Of a DNA stretch of 64,000 bases, positions 34,500 to 45,500 are shown piece by piece. Origin of the DNA: Monosporascus cannonballus (taxonomy: Eukaryota; Ascomycota; Sordariomycetes; Xylariales); the NCBI GenBank assembly GCA_004154925.1, contig QJNS01000170.1:1-64000 (forward strand), written 5' to 3'. Both the position numbers and the translations under genes were made by a program. The stretch's first letter is position 1; the number at the start of each line of letters is the position of its first letter. The notes under the pieces are model-generated. The model made no database searches and was not told the origin of the DNA. It saw only the letters and a program-made list of their open reading frames with translations.

Positions 34500-37400
34500 A
34501 TGCCCCCATACGTCCCGCGCAAGCACCTGCGCACCCCTTCGCCTACTGATAGTAAGCCCGTTGCCAAGAAGCCACGGTCGACTAAGGAAGGCGATGCAAT
34601 CCCGGTAGCAAACGTCCCGGCACGGAAGTCTACCTTATTTGATGACCTGGACGCTGGCGCGAAGAACCGGTCCGCCGAGAAGACCAAGTCGGCTATTCAG
34701 CAGATGCAAGATGACGATGATGAAAGCAGTTCGCTCAGCCCACTCTCGGACGCCGAGTTCGAGGATGTGCCGGCGCCAAAGAGACAGAAAGTGAGCCATG
34801 TCTCGGAAACTGATGAGGACGACTCTGATGACATAGAATTTGAAGATGTGCCCTCTCATGACCATCAACCAGACCCTATGCCTTCGGGCGACTTGGAGTT
34901 GACATTATATCAAGACAAGCGCGCTTCATTGGCGAACGAGTTGGGCAAGAAGGGGCCATCGAAGCGGGAGAAGGCAATCCGCATCGCGACCCATTGCATG
35001 CATGTGCAGTTTCTGCTTTGGCACAATGCAATCCGCAATTCCTGGCTCTGTGACGAAGAAGTTCAGGCCATCATGATTTCCCATCTTCCGCCAAGATTGT
35101 GGGGCGAAGTTGACCGTTGGAAACGGAGTAGCGGCTTAGACAGCAGTGACAGACAGCTACAGAACGCTACAAAGGCCGGGACGAGTGCTAGAGAAAAAGG
35201 GAAGGGCAAGCAGGCCGCCTCGAGGCCTGCCAAAGATTGGAGTGATGCAGCAGACCGTCTCGAACGAGGAGTCCCGGATATGAGCCATGGCGATCCTTTA
35301 CTACGACTTATGAAGTGCCTCCTATCTTGGTGGAAGCAACGGTTCCGGATCACGGCCCCGGGGTTGAGGAGATGGGGCTACATGGATGCCCGCAGGCTGG
35401 GTAAGCTCAGAGAGAGCTTCGACGAGGGCGAACATGACCCCGAGCGTCATGGCGAACGGATTAAGAATATCGAGGGGTTCCGGCGTCATGCTCAAGACTG
35501 CGCTGGAAGCCGTGATGTCGGGTCTCAGCTGTTCACTGCACTTCTAAGAGGCTTGCGGCTCGAAGCAAGGATGGTTGCCAATCTGCAGCCCCTGGGGTTC
35601 GGGTGGTGCAAGGCAGAGGAAGCGGGCGAAGACGTTTCCAAAGCGGACAAACCAGACGGCGGTGACAAGTCGAGCAAATCAGCCGCGAAGCAACTCAATG
35701 GAAAGTCAACTGGGACGAAGAAGGCTCGAGTGAGACCAGCGAGCCGCCGAAGAAGGAAAAGTGACCGAGATTCACTGAAGATGGAATTAGATGATTCCGA
35801 CGAATATGCGGAACCTCTCACGGAAGACAGTGATGACGATTCGGTTATTGACCTGACCGAAGAGATTCGGCCTAAGCAACCCGAGGCGAAGCCTTACGAC
35901 AAGGACCTCGAATTTCCACACTACTGGACGGAGGTGCTATCGCCAGTTACTAAGAGATGGATTCCCGTGGATCCCATTGTCAAGACCGTCGTGGCTAGTA
36001 ATAGAGACCTTATTGAGTCCCTTGAGCCGAGAGGAGGTAAAGCAGAAAAGGCGAAGCAGGTCATGGCTTATTGCATTGGGTTTTCTCAAGACGGCACAGC
36101 GAAGGACGTTACGGTACGGTATTTAAAGAAGCAGATATATCCCGGCAAGACGAAAGGCGTTAGAATTTCTGAAGAAAAGGTGCCTGTATACAACAAGCAT
36201 GGGAAGGTGAAGCGTTACGATCAGTTCGGCTGGTTTAGGTCAGTAATGCGAGGATATGTCCGCGGCGGCAGGAAGTGGCCGATCACTGAGACCGACGAAG
36301 CGGAAGATTCTACAGATCTCAAGCCGGCCAAGCCGGAGAAGAAGGAGGTCAAGGAGGGAGAAGAGACCCTACAGTATTACAAGACCTCGAAAGAATACGT
36401 ACTCAAACGTCATCTGAAGCGCGAGGAGGCACTGGTATCAGGTGCTGTCCCTGTGAAGGTCTTCCGCAACAAAAGCAAGGGCAGCAAAGTGGAGGAAGAG
36501 AATGTCTATCTCCGCAAAGACGTTGTGGCCGTCAAGAGCGCGGAGACATGGCACAAGCAGGGACGCGCCCCACTTCCAGGGGTGGTCCCTCTAAAACACG
36601 CACCGTACCGAGCAGCAACCACCAACCGACGTCGGGAGATCGCAGAAGCCGAGGCAGCTACCGGCCAGAAGGTACTCCAACCGCTCTACAGCTTCGATCA
36701 GACGGACTGGATCATACCGGAGCCGATCAAAGACGGCGTCATCCCCAAGAACGAGTACGGCAACATCGACATGTTCGCGGAGCACATGTGTCCCGAGGGC
36801 GCGGTGCACGTCCCCTACCGCGGCGTCGCGCGCGTCTGCAGGCGCCTCGGCGTCGACTACGCCGAGGCCGTCGTCGGCTTCGAGTTCGGCCACCGCATGG
36901 CAGTGCCCGTCATCCAGGGCGTCGTCGTCGCTGAGGAGAACCACGCGCGCGTCCTCGAGGAGCTTGAGCGTGACGAGGCGGAGCGCGCCCGCAAGGAAGA
37001 CGAGAAGCGACGCCGCGCCGCCCTCGCCATGTGGAGGAAGCTGCTCATGGGCCTCCGCATCGCCGACCGCATACGCCAGGACTACGGGCACCTCGACAAC
37101 AGTGTCGAGGTGTTTGGACACGCGGGGCGGGACGAGAAGGAGGGGGGCTTCGAGGAGACTACGCGCAAAGGGGGCGAGGAGGAGGATATGGCCGGTGGCT
37201 TCTTGCCCGAGGGGGACGAAGAGGAGGAAGAGGACGCGGGCGCTGGGACGCGGCATACTTCGAGCTTCTTCCCGGCCACCCACGATGATGAGGGTGGCGA
37301 CGGAGCCCACCACCTATTTGAAATCCGCGATGGGAGCGAGAGACCTGACGAGGCCGAGGCTGGGTTTGGAGGCGCTCCCGCCGCCGCGCCGAGCTCTCAG

Positions 37401-37568
37401 ACGGAGGAGTCCACCCGGCCGGTCCTGAAGAACCCGAAGAAAGCGGCAGCGAAACCGAAGGCCAGACATAAACAGACCAGTACCCGGAGGCGCACGCGCA
37501 GGAAGCGGGTCCCGGACTCGGAAGAAGATGACGATGATGACGATTTTGGACTCTCGGATAGCGATTAA
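34500..37568 (+). CDS. RAD4: DNA repair protein Rad4 (XPC homologue)
   Basis: Nuclear damage sensor of global-genome nucleotide excision repair; with Rad23 it binds helix-distorting lesions and recruits TFIIH. The single uninterrupted frame is 1022 residues, slightly longer than most fungal Rad4. The start gives M-P-P-Y-V-P-R-K, typical of fungal Rad4. An acidic disordered N-terminus runs to about residue 150. The transglutaminase-like domain spans about 160-520 (T-H-C-M-H-V-Q-F-L-L-W-H-N near 163; F-P-H-Y-W-T-E-V near 469). Beta-hairpin domain 1 starts near 625 (Y-V-L-K-R-H-L-K), domain 2 near 668 (V-Y-L-R-K-D-V-V) and domain 3 near 722-815 (P-E-G-A-V-H-V-P-Y-R-G). A coiled, Lys/Arg/Glu-rich segment and a long acidic tail ending in a poly-Asp stretch complete it. 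It shows no RIP damage. Confidence 0.95.
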   Translation: MPPYVPRKHLRTPSPTDSKPVAKKPRSTKEGDAIPVANVPARKSTLFDDLDAGAKNRSAEKTKSAIQQMQDDDDESSSLSPLSDAEFEDVPAPKRQKVSHVSETDEDDSDDIEFEDVPSHDHQPDPMPSGDLELTLYQDKRASLANELGKKGPSKREKAIRIATHCMHVQFLLWHNAIRNSWLCDEEVQAIMISHLPPRLWGEVDRWKRSSGLDSSDRQLQNATKAGTSAREKGKGKQAASRPAKDWSDAADRLERGVPDMSHGDPLLRLMKCLLSWWKQRFRITAPGLRRWGYMDARRLGKLRESFDEGEHDPERHGERIKNIEGFRRHAQDCAGSRDVGSQLFTALLRGLRLEARMVANLQPLGFGWCKAEEAGEDVSKADKPDGGDKSSKSAAKQLNGKSTGTKKARVRPASRRRRKSDRDSLKMELDDSDEYAEPLTEDSDDDSVIDLTEEIRPKQPEAKPYDKDLEFPHYWTEVLSPVTKRWIPVDPIVKTVVASNRDLIESLEPRGGKAEKAKQVMAYCIGFSQDGTAKDVTVRYLKKQIYPGKTKGVRISEEKVPVYNKHGKVKRYDQFGWFRSVMRGYVRGGRKWPITETDEAEDSTDLKPAKPEKKEVKEGEETLQYYKTSKEYVLKRHLKREEALVSGAVPVKVFRNKSKGSKVEEENVYLRKDVVAVKSAETWHKQGRAPLPGVVPLKHAPYRAATTNRRREIAEAEAATGQKVLQPLYSFDQTDWIIPEPIKDGVIPKNEYGNIDMFAEHMCPEGAVHVPYRGVARVCRRLGVDYAEAVVGFEFGHRMAVPVIQGVVVAEENHARVLEELERDEAERARKEDEKRRRAALAMWRKLLMGLRIADRIRQDYGHLDNSVEVFGHAGRDEKEGGFEETTRKGGEEEDMAGGFLPEGDEEEEEDAGAGTRHTSSFFPATHDDEGGDGAHHLFEIRDGSERPDEAEAGFGGAPAAAPSSQTEESTRPVLKNPKKAAAKPKARHKQTSTRRRTRRKRVPDSEEDDDDDDFGLSDSD

Positions 37569-38300
37569 TAGCTCTAATGCAAGGTTATTATACGGTGCCA
37601 GAGTGCTGGCACTGCCATCTATGAAAGGTCCTCTCCCAGCTAGGGAGGGAGTCCATTCTCATGGCCAACGCGCTACTCGCCCGTCGAACAGGTTTTTATG
37701 TCGATGGTCAATGACCGGTAGGGGCAGTCTAGCATACTCCGTGATTACTGTCGGTCCTAGTATGACAGGAGACTGTCAAGCAGGAAGGTTGAAAGCCCGG
37801 CAGCCCGTTCCTAATGTCAAGTTTAGAGGTGCATTGTAAGCTTACCATCGATCCCACATAGCAAGCTGCATTGTTTCTCGCATAGCCTAAGCTATTGGGT
37901 TTCAGGAGGTAGGAGCAACTGCTGCAGCACGGTAGCACAGACAGCGGTGTAACTGAGCACTTGGGTCATCACATACCTGGGTACTTGACTAATCATCCGG
38001 AAATAAGGCTACAGCTGTGTTGGAGAATTTTTGGCGAGGCTCTCTGGCGCTGTAAGCACTAAACCCTGCAGCAAGACAAGGGGATGATGGAACGGCTACG
38101 ACAGGTCAATGGATGGAAGTTGATTAATCCAGGAGCAAGATAGGTGTGGGTGGTACCACAACCCTTCACTGACATCCGAGTATAAATACATGGCGCCGTC
38201 CGATATATGCTAAACAAAGATGTAAAGACATACATACCTTGTGGCTCGAAGTGGAATTATTAGTCAAACCCCAATTTCATCAGTCTGTGCCGCTATCTTC
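37569..38300. other. Intergenic DNA downstream of RAD4
   Basis: 732 bp holding the RAD4 3' UTR and the downstream flank of the minus-strand pseudogene. No gene or structured element was recognised. Confidence 0.5.
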
Positions 38301-39420
38301 TTATAAGTGAAGGCCATTCGTAAGGTTAAACATTGCTTTGACTCCCAAGTGATCCGTAATCCAAGGCTTCTCAAAACCAAGTGATAATAACTGATCTCTC
38401 TGCTCCTTTTCCTGTTCATGAAGCTCGACATCTGCGCCAAGCCTCTTGAAACTCAACAATTTTAAGCTACCGCCACAGAAGTACACGTTATCCATCCGCG
38501 AGCAGCCGAACCGCTCCCGCGGCGCCGGCAGCGCCTGCTGCCCCCACGTGTACCCCCCGTCTCTGTTCTCCTGTCCGCCGAGGTAGAGATACGCGTCCTT
38601 CAGGCCGTTGTCCGAGTGCGGAGAGTTGTCGAACGGCCGGATGACGTTGAAGTCGCCCGCGGCTATGGCGCCCGAGACTCCGTCTGTGTGCATGTGTCTC
38701 GTGACGAGTTGCATCCGCCACGGCCAGAACGGGCGGCTCGAGCACGAACGACTCGAGGTGCGTGTTGCACAGCCGGAGCTTCTCGTCGCGCCCGGATGAC
38801 GTTGGCATCACCGCATCGACGAATAGCGCATCCCGCCCCATTCGGGTCATGGAGTAATGGACGCGGAAGCACGACGATATTCCTAGCCGACGATCGACCA
38901 GGGTAATTGTGCCGTAAGCCTCGGACGTCCAGGTAGAGATGTCGATGTCATGTAGAGCCGGTCTCGAATCCACTGCTTTTGGCTGATGGCAACGAGGTCG
39001 GACGGGACGCATTCTTGTAGGCTTATCACAACCGCTGTAGTTGTAGTTGACAGAGGTTGAGTTGTAAGCTCCTCCAGATGGGTCAATGCCGCATCCATCC
39101 GTATTTCCGGGAAACGGAACTTGAAGTCGATATTCCAACTATATAAAGCTGGTGTGGTAATACCAGTATACTGCCTCTAATCGCTGCTGTGTGGTGTAGA
39201 TGGCTTGATAGGCTGCCATTCTTCTTTTTCGGTGTTCCACAAATAGTAGGGCTGTGCCCATGGCTCATCCCGTCTCCATGGGATCGAAACCGGTTATATC
39301 TTCAGGGGTATAGCCCGCCGCATGGCATTCTGAATTAGCTCCTCTATCGTCGATGGTAGTTCTGGGGGATATTCTGCTGTAGACTCTGAAGGGCGAAAAG
39401 AATAGAAATTTGCATTAGCC
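38301..39420 (-). pseudogene. Endonuclease/exonuclease/phosphatase family (TDP2-like) pseudogene
   Basis: EEP-fold enzymes cut phosphodiester bonds with a metal ion; the fungal TDP2-like group is the nearest match by motif layout. Motifs in order: Y-S-W-N-I-D (about 39,140), L-Q-E (about 39,020), C-N-T-H-L-E-S (about 38,765), G-D-F-N-V-I (38657-38640) and a C-terminal I-T-D-H-L-G (about 38,345), so every catalytic block is present. The frame is broken four times: a TAA at 39296-39294 and a TAG at 39179-39177, both in the main frame and both explicable as C-to-T in a Gln codon, then a frameshift near 38,945 and a second near 38,725 that restores the original frame. The 5' end is uncertain; protein-like reading reaches about 39,420. 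Composition is normal. An assembly error could explain single breaks but hardly all four. Confidence 0.85.
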
Positions 39421-40075
39421 ACGAAGTTGTATTTGAAGCCTCATTGAAGAGCCCCTAAGAATCTCACGTCAGCTGTATTACATCGATTGTTACCGTCGCT
39501 CACATCGCTCTCTAACAAAATCTATAATTAGAGTCAGTCAATTCACAGCCCCTTTTCCGCCGCCCCCCCCAATGCTCCACCTTCCAGGCGGCAAGCTCAT
39601 ATTATTGCGTCCCATGTATGCTGCTCTAGAGCCTTCCCTCGGTCCGGCCCAAAGTCGGCAATATAGCTCGATGATACTCAGCTTGCAAGTTTAAGGGAGC
39701 ATCTGCTGTATTGTGCTGCGGCGTTTATTGAGTCCTCTCCTAGCGCAGCCTTGAGCCGTTCTTCCCGGGCACTTCATCCGCGCGCTCGTGAGCGCATCAT
39801 GTCTTGCGTGTTCCCTTGACGAGTTCCGACGTCAAATATTTTCAACAGTAAGAGTCGACCGAACATCTTCAAGGCCAGTCGACGCAAGGTGGTCTAAACA
39901 AGCAATAATCGGGACGGGACCGTTCGCATGCTTCGGTTCGCAGCTATCGAGCGTACCATAACAGCGTTGAAAGGCCATGCACGCATCCAATCCACAGCTC
40001 TTGCAACCAGGAATGTAATCGTACTTCAGCCAACAGTGTAAAGTACCCTCGAGTTAAAACAATTCGGGGCCGAGC
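39421..40075. other. Intergenic DNA, nothing recognised
   Basis: Normal-GC sequence with a C-run near 39,563-39,570. No supported gene. Confidence 0.5.
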
Positions 40076-40452
40076 TTGGCAACCTGTTACCTCTCCTCAA
40101 CTTGGAAAAAACGGCCCATCGAGATATATGGGCGTTCTTTGGGAGGGATGTTCGTGGCCGCTTGGCGGCAACACCTTCGAGCTGGCGATGCGGTAGGTAT
40201 GGCCCGAGCGAGCTTTACAGTTCCGATCAACTTCGCGACCGGACCTCTGTCCCCCTATTGACCAAGATCACCGTTCCTACGTTCCTGATCGATGAAGCTG
40301 CGAACGAGCCTCATGGCGTGGCAATGCAGCCGTTCATTGACCAAATTCAGAGGGTAAATGAGTCAAGCTTGATAATGTGGCGCACATGCACATCGACCAA
40401 CGAATCAAGTACATATGAGACCCTGACATCACACACTGAAGCATATATCTGA
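40076..40452 (+). pseudogene. Possible alpha/beta-hydrolase remnant
   Basis: Two overlapping frames each hold part of a hydrolase-like reading. One (40076-40261) contains G-R-S-L-G-G, resembling the nucleophile elbow G-x-S-x-G. The other (40102-40452) contains L-L-T-K-I-T-V-P-T-F-L-I-D-E, resembling the strand before the acid residue in this fold. Together they would be a frameshifted C-terminal half. The match is weak and no other catalytic residue is clear. It lies at the right edge of the normal-GC island. Confidence 0.25.
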
Positions 40453-42313
40453 AGAAGGTGAATTAACAGGTTGCATGACCTCTAGAAGGCCTTAGATAGA
40501 AGGTGAGGGTAGCGAACCCTCCTTTAATACACATAAATACAGCTGTAGCTAAGAGGAAAAGATACCAGGGGTGCATAAAGTAACCTCCTTTCAGTACGTA
40601 ATCAAACTAACCAGGAACCCCACATAATGAATTACTCTAACAATGAATATATATTTCTACCAAAACTCTCGACATAAAAAAATTAATAATAAATTAACAA
40701 AAATATATATATGATATAAAGATTATACATATAAAAAAGACATAATATTATATTTATTAAACTAGCTTTATATCAAATTATTACTTATAAAAATTGTTTT
40801 AAATTAACTATACTACTAAATTAACATATTTATATAAAAGTTAATAAATTATTAACTTTATATAAATTAAAAAATCAAATAATATAATGCCATTACTGTA
40901 TAATGAAATTTATAGTTTATAAGGTATTTACTACTATATATAATATAAGTTATATATATATAAATTCTAGAAAATGTAGGAGTTTATAATAATATATTTT
41001 TTAAGATAGTAATAGTTACGCAGAAATTTTTGAATATTAACAAAAGTTTATATTAAAATGTTTTACAATATATATTAAATTATTATATATTTTTTCTACG
41101 TTTTGATATATTAATAATATAGAATTATTTCTTTTCAAAATTGCAAAATTTAAAACTTTTATGTACCAGATATATAAAACTCAAAAGTTTAACTAATTAT
41201 AAATTTATATTTATAGAAATTAAGGCTAATTAATTTGTTAAACTCAAATTCATTTAAATTTATATTTAAAATTTATATTAAATTTTGAAATATATTATTT
41301 TATTATAACAATGTAATGATATTTTCGTATATTAAAAAGAAATAATTATTATAAGTTATTTATTAATTATAAAACACATAAATAAAAGTTTAATATAAAT
41401 ATGTTCTTATTTTATAAATTAATATTATAAAAATGTTAAATTCTAAGACCTAGAAAATTACGACCTTTTAGGACGTTCGTAATAATAGAAATTAAGAAAC
41501 CAAGTAAGTTAAGTCACGTAATAAATCACTAACTTTACTGATAATAAACCAGTAAGTTAAATCGCCAATTTACTAGTAACATATTAATCAGCAGGATTAT
41601 CAATATATTAATAATAAATTATTAGCTTAAGTTAAATATGTATATTTATTTTTAATATGATTTAAATAACATTAATATTTAACATATTTCGGCCATTGAA
41701 AATATCTTTAATATGACGAAATGTAATATATTTTTTTTAATATTTTAAGTTTACCATATTTTAATTATTATAAATTCGTGCGACTAAAATTTGATAACTA
41801 ATTAAACTTTTAAATATTATATTTTATAAATCTTTGTTTAATAATGCCGTTAAACCTGAAATAATATTATTAATATTATATTTACTAACTAAGTAATAAT
41901 TTATAAAATATTTAAGAAAAATATAAGTTTATATAAAAAAATAATGACCTTATTTAATTAAGAAAAAGACTTTTCGACGACTGGACTTTTTAAACGTACG
42001 CTCTATTAATTTAAAGGTGAAAAAACGTTAATTTTATCAAATTATTTCAAACGATATATAAAAAGTCCGAAAATAAAAATAAAATTTCGAATATTAAAAA
42101 ACTTTTTAAAATCATTTAAATTATTTAAGTAAATTGTATTAAAAATTAAAAAAAGTTTTAAAACCTTTTAAGTCCAAATTATTCGATAACATTTTTATAA
42201 AATTACAATTATTTTTAATATAACACCGAACTCTTACGAGTGCACTATATCACTACACCATCGAAGCTCAAAAGATTGGTGGAATGATCGCAATTGTAGC
42301 AATCATCCTGATC
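40453..42313. other. Island edge and AT-rich DNA, no gene seen
   Basis: Composition drops to very AT-rich between about 40,600 and 40,680. Here CG is scarcer than in other AT blocks (40,680-41,400), so this stretch may be ordinary AT-rich sequence rather than RIPed repeat. No motif was recognised. Confidence 0.5.
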
Positions 42314-42318
42314 CTTAC

Positions 42319-42481
42319 TGTCAGCTAGCAGGGGGTGCTCTAGCACCCCATATACGGAAGATTCCCTCTGATCGGAACATATATGTTCCGGGACTAGATT
42401 ATCTTAAAGTGCAGTGCGCGTTATAAAGCACCTGCGACTAGTTATCAATATATACATAACTGATATCCCTTATATCTAACA
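42319..42481 (+). repeat. 5' LTR of the copia element
   Basis: TGTCAG...CTAACA, 163 bp. It holds two strong hairpins: GGGGTGCT-CT-AGCACCCC and the perfect 18-bp palindrome CGGAACATATATGTTCCG. It is much less mutated than the body of the element. Confidence 0.92.
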
Positions 42482-42599
42482 ATTAAAAGTTTTATTCGCT
42501 TAATTAGGGCATATATTAATTGATTAAATGCTATTAAGATAATATAAGCTTTATATTAGTTATAATTATCGAAATACGCCAATAATAATAATGGCGATA

Positions 42600-45500
42600 G
42601 TACCGTTAACGTCCTCCGTTATTTACAAAGGACCTAAGAACTGGGATCGTTTTAAAAGCGAATTCCAATTTAAAGTATATACGTTTAATATTTGGGATTA
42701 TATCGATCCTAATTAGAACCTTTAATAACCTGTTAAACTTATAAAACCTAATATAACCTTTTATTTAAAGAAACGAATCCATTATATAATACGAACCAAT
42801 ATCCCAAGCGGTTTTTCGTCCATATTTATATTTTTCGGAAAAGTTACCGAAAAAATTAATTATACCAGTTATTTAACGAATACTTTTAAAATAACGACCG
42901 AAAGCAAATAAGCTTATAATTAGGATTTTACGGCATATACTTATAAAAATTAAAAATACAATACTTTCCGCAAAAATATTAACGATCTTACGAAATAGGT
43001 CCTAGAATTAGTATTTCCAGCAATTAAAAATATTAATTTTCTTCCAAGAAAAAACTTACGAAAATAATATACCAACCTGGGCAAATTAAATAAGGTATAT
43101 AATAACAAATTCTTAATTAATATTTAACGAAAATATCGTAAAAAGTTAAAATAAATTTCGAAATTTAGCAAAACATTAAACAAATAAATCGTAAAATAGC
43201 AAAAAATTATAGTTTTAAAATAATAATATGGTATTCCAAAAACGAAAATAACGATTAAATAAGTTAATAACTTATATATAATATTAATTCCTATAATTAA
43301 AATATGGATTATTACCTTTTAAATAATAAAAAAAACCGAAATCGATAACGGTATAATTAATTTCCAAAAAACGGTAATTAAATTTCTAAATTATTGGGTT
43401 ATAATTTATCCCATATTTATATTACGAAATATTAAAATAACGTTTTTAACGTTTTACGAAATATTCGCAAACTTTTTTAATTAAAACAATTTTAATTAGG
43501 AAAATCTTAAAAATATTAATTTTTAACCGCGAAAAAAAACCTTAAGCTATAGGCCGAAACGAGGTAACCGTAAAGATTTTTATATAAATCGAAATAATAA
43601 TAAGTAAAAACGTTAAAAATTAAACGCATAAAATACCTATTATAAAACGTACTTAATTAATTACTATATATTATTTAATTATTATTATGTATTTTTTGGA
43701 AAAACTTTAAAAAGTTTCCGTTTTAACGATAAAATAATAACATATATTTAAAGACGAATTTCCGCCGATTAATTTTTAAAGGAAAAAATCAACCGCTTAT
43801 CGAAAATTATAAAAAAACTTAATATACAAAATATAAAATAATTTTTAAAAAGGGTACGACAAATATTAATATATTTTTCCATTATTAATTAACGTAACGC
43901 CAGAAATATTTTATTTTACCCCTTAAAAAATTTAGCTATTTTGGATTTAAGGTTTACGATATATATTTTTAATTTAATTAATAGATTTTTGAATTTTATA
44001 CTTACCGTATAAAGTAACGGGATAGAGGTAAGCAATAATTTCGTCCCTAGTAAGAGGTACGAAAAGGTTGATATAATTTTTCGAAGCCTTAACGGTACGA
44101 AAAGGTTATGTTTATACGACGTAATATATTACGAAAATTTCGTATATAACCTGGTATTTTTCCGGCAATTTCGAAAAAAAAGTTATTAATAAGATAATCG
44201 AAAAACATATAATTTTATTCGAAATAAATATAATTAAATAATTATTACGTTAATAAATAAATTTAATTAATATATTATGAAAAATATTACTGTAATAATT
44301 ATTTATGTAATTTTAACAACTTATGAACGAAATGTTAATTTATAAATAACGAAACTATTATAAATCGGTAATAATATTATATGGCACCTGAAATTAAGAT
44401 ATTTAAAACCCGAAATAATCGCTTACTTACAATTTTATATATAAGGAATCCGCTTAAAAGGTTTAATAATAATCGAATATTAAATATGTATTAAAGCGAA
44501 AGCTAAAAGGCTAATACGCCGTAAACCAAAAAAAGATATATCTCGATTAAAATAAAAAATTGTTATCGATTTTATAATTCTTTTAAAAAAACCCTAAAAA
44601 ATATAAATACATTATATTTGTTATTAACAGATATTTAGGTTTTATCTAAAATATTTATTTTAAAAATTAAAAGCAAAGTATATTAATTATAACGTTTCTA
44701 TATTTTTTTAAAAAAATCTTAAAAAACCAAAATAAGGTCTTTTTATAAATAATCAAATATAATAATAAAATCCTAAAAATTTACCAATTTTGAAATATGC
44801 CTTAATTATTTCCTTTTAATATTGAATTTAAACTTGTAATATTGTATACCTAGATTTAAAACGGGAGTATAAAATATTTAAGGAATATAATTAAAAAAAA
44901 CGATTACGATACGAAATAGCATTAAATTATTTTCGTTTTTAATTATATATATCCTTAAACCGGTAATATATTTATATAACCGTATTTTTAAATACGCATT
45001 GTTTTAGCAAAGCTTATACGAAATTTATTATATTTATTTAATATATAAAAACGGCGTTGTAATACTTAATCGAAAGTTTTAATAACTTTATTTACGAACA
45101 TTCGGCTATATGGCTTACGTTATAATAATTATTACTATAAAAAAATAAAAATTTTAAAAGTTAAATTTTAAAACGTAAATTAATTATTTCGTTAATTACC
45201 GATTTACGAATATTTACGAAATCTGGAATTTATTAATTAATAAGGTTATTATTATTCGAAATATATAATATAATAAAAAAGGTATCTTTTTAACTAATAT
45301 TAAAAATTTAAAAAATAATTTCGTAAATTTTCTAGAAAGAAACTACAAAAATTATTACGATAAAATAAAAATATTTAATTAAAACGATAACTATTTAATT
45401 TATATATAAAAAAATAAAACATTGAGTAAAATAATTTAATTACCGGCTAAATAAAAAAATAGCTTTAAAAAGGTATTAACGTAAAATGCGTACGGAATAA

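Noticed and set aside
36591..37313. 240-codon minus-strand frame and other long frames inside RAD4
   Set aside because: Shadows of the GC-rich RAD4 coding sequence, which has full-length domain support on the plus strand.
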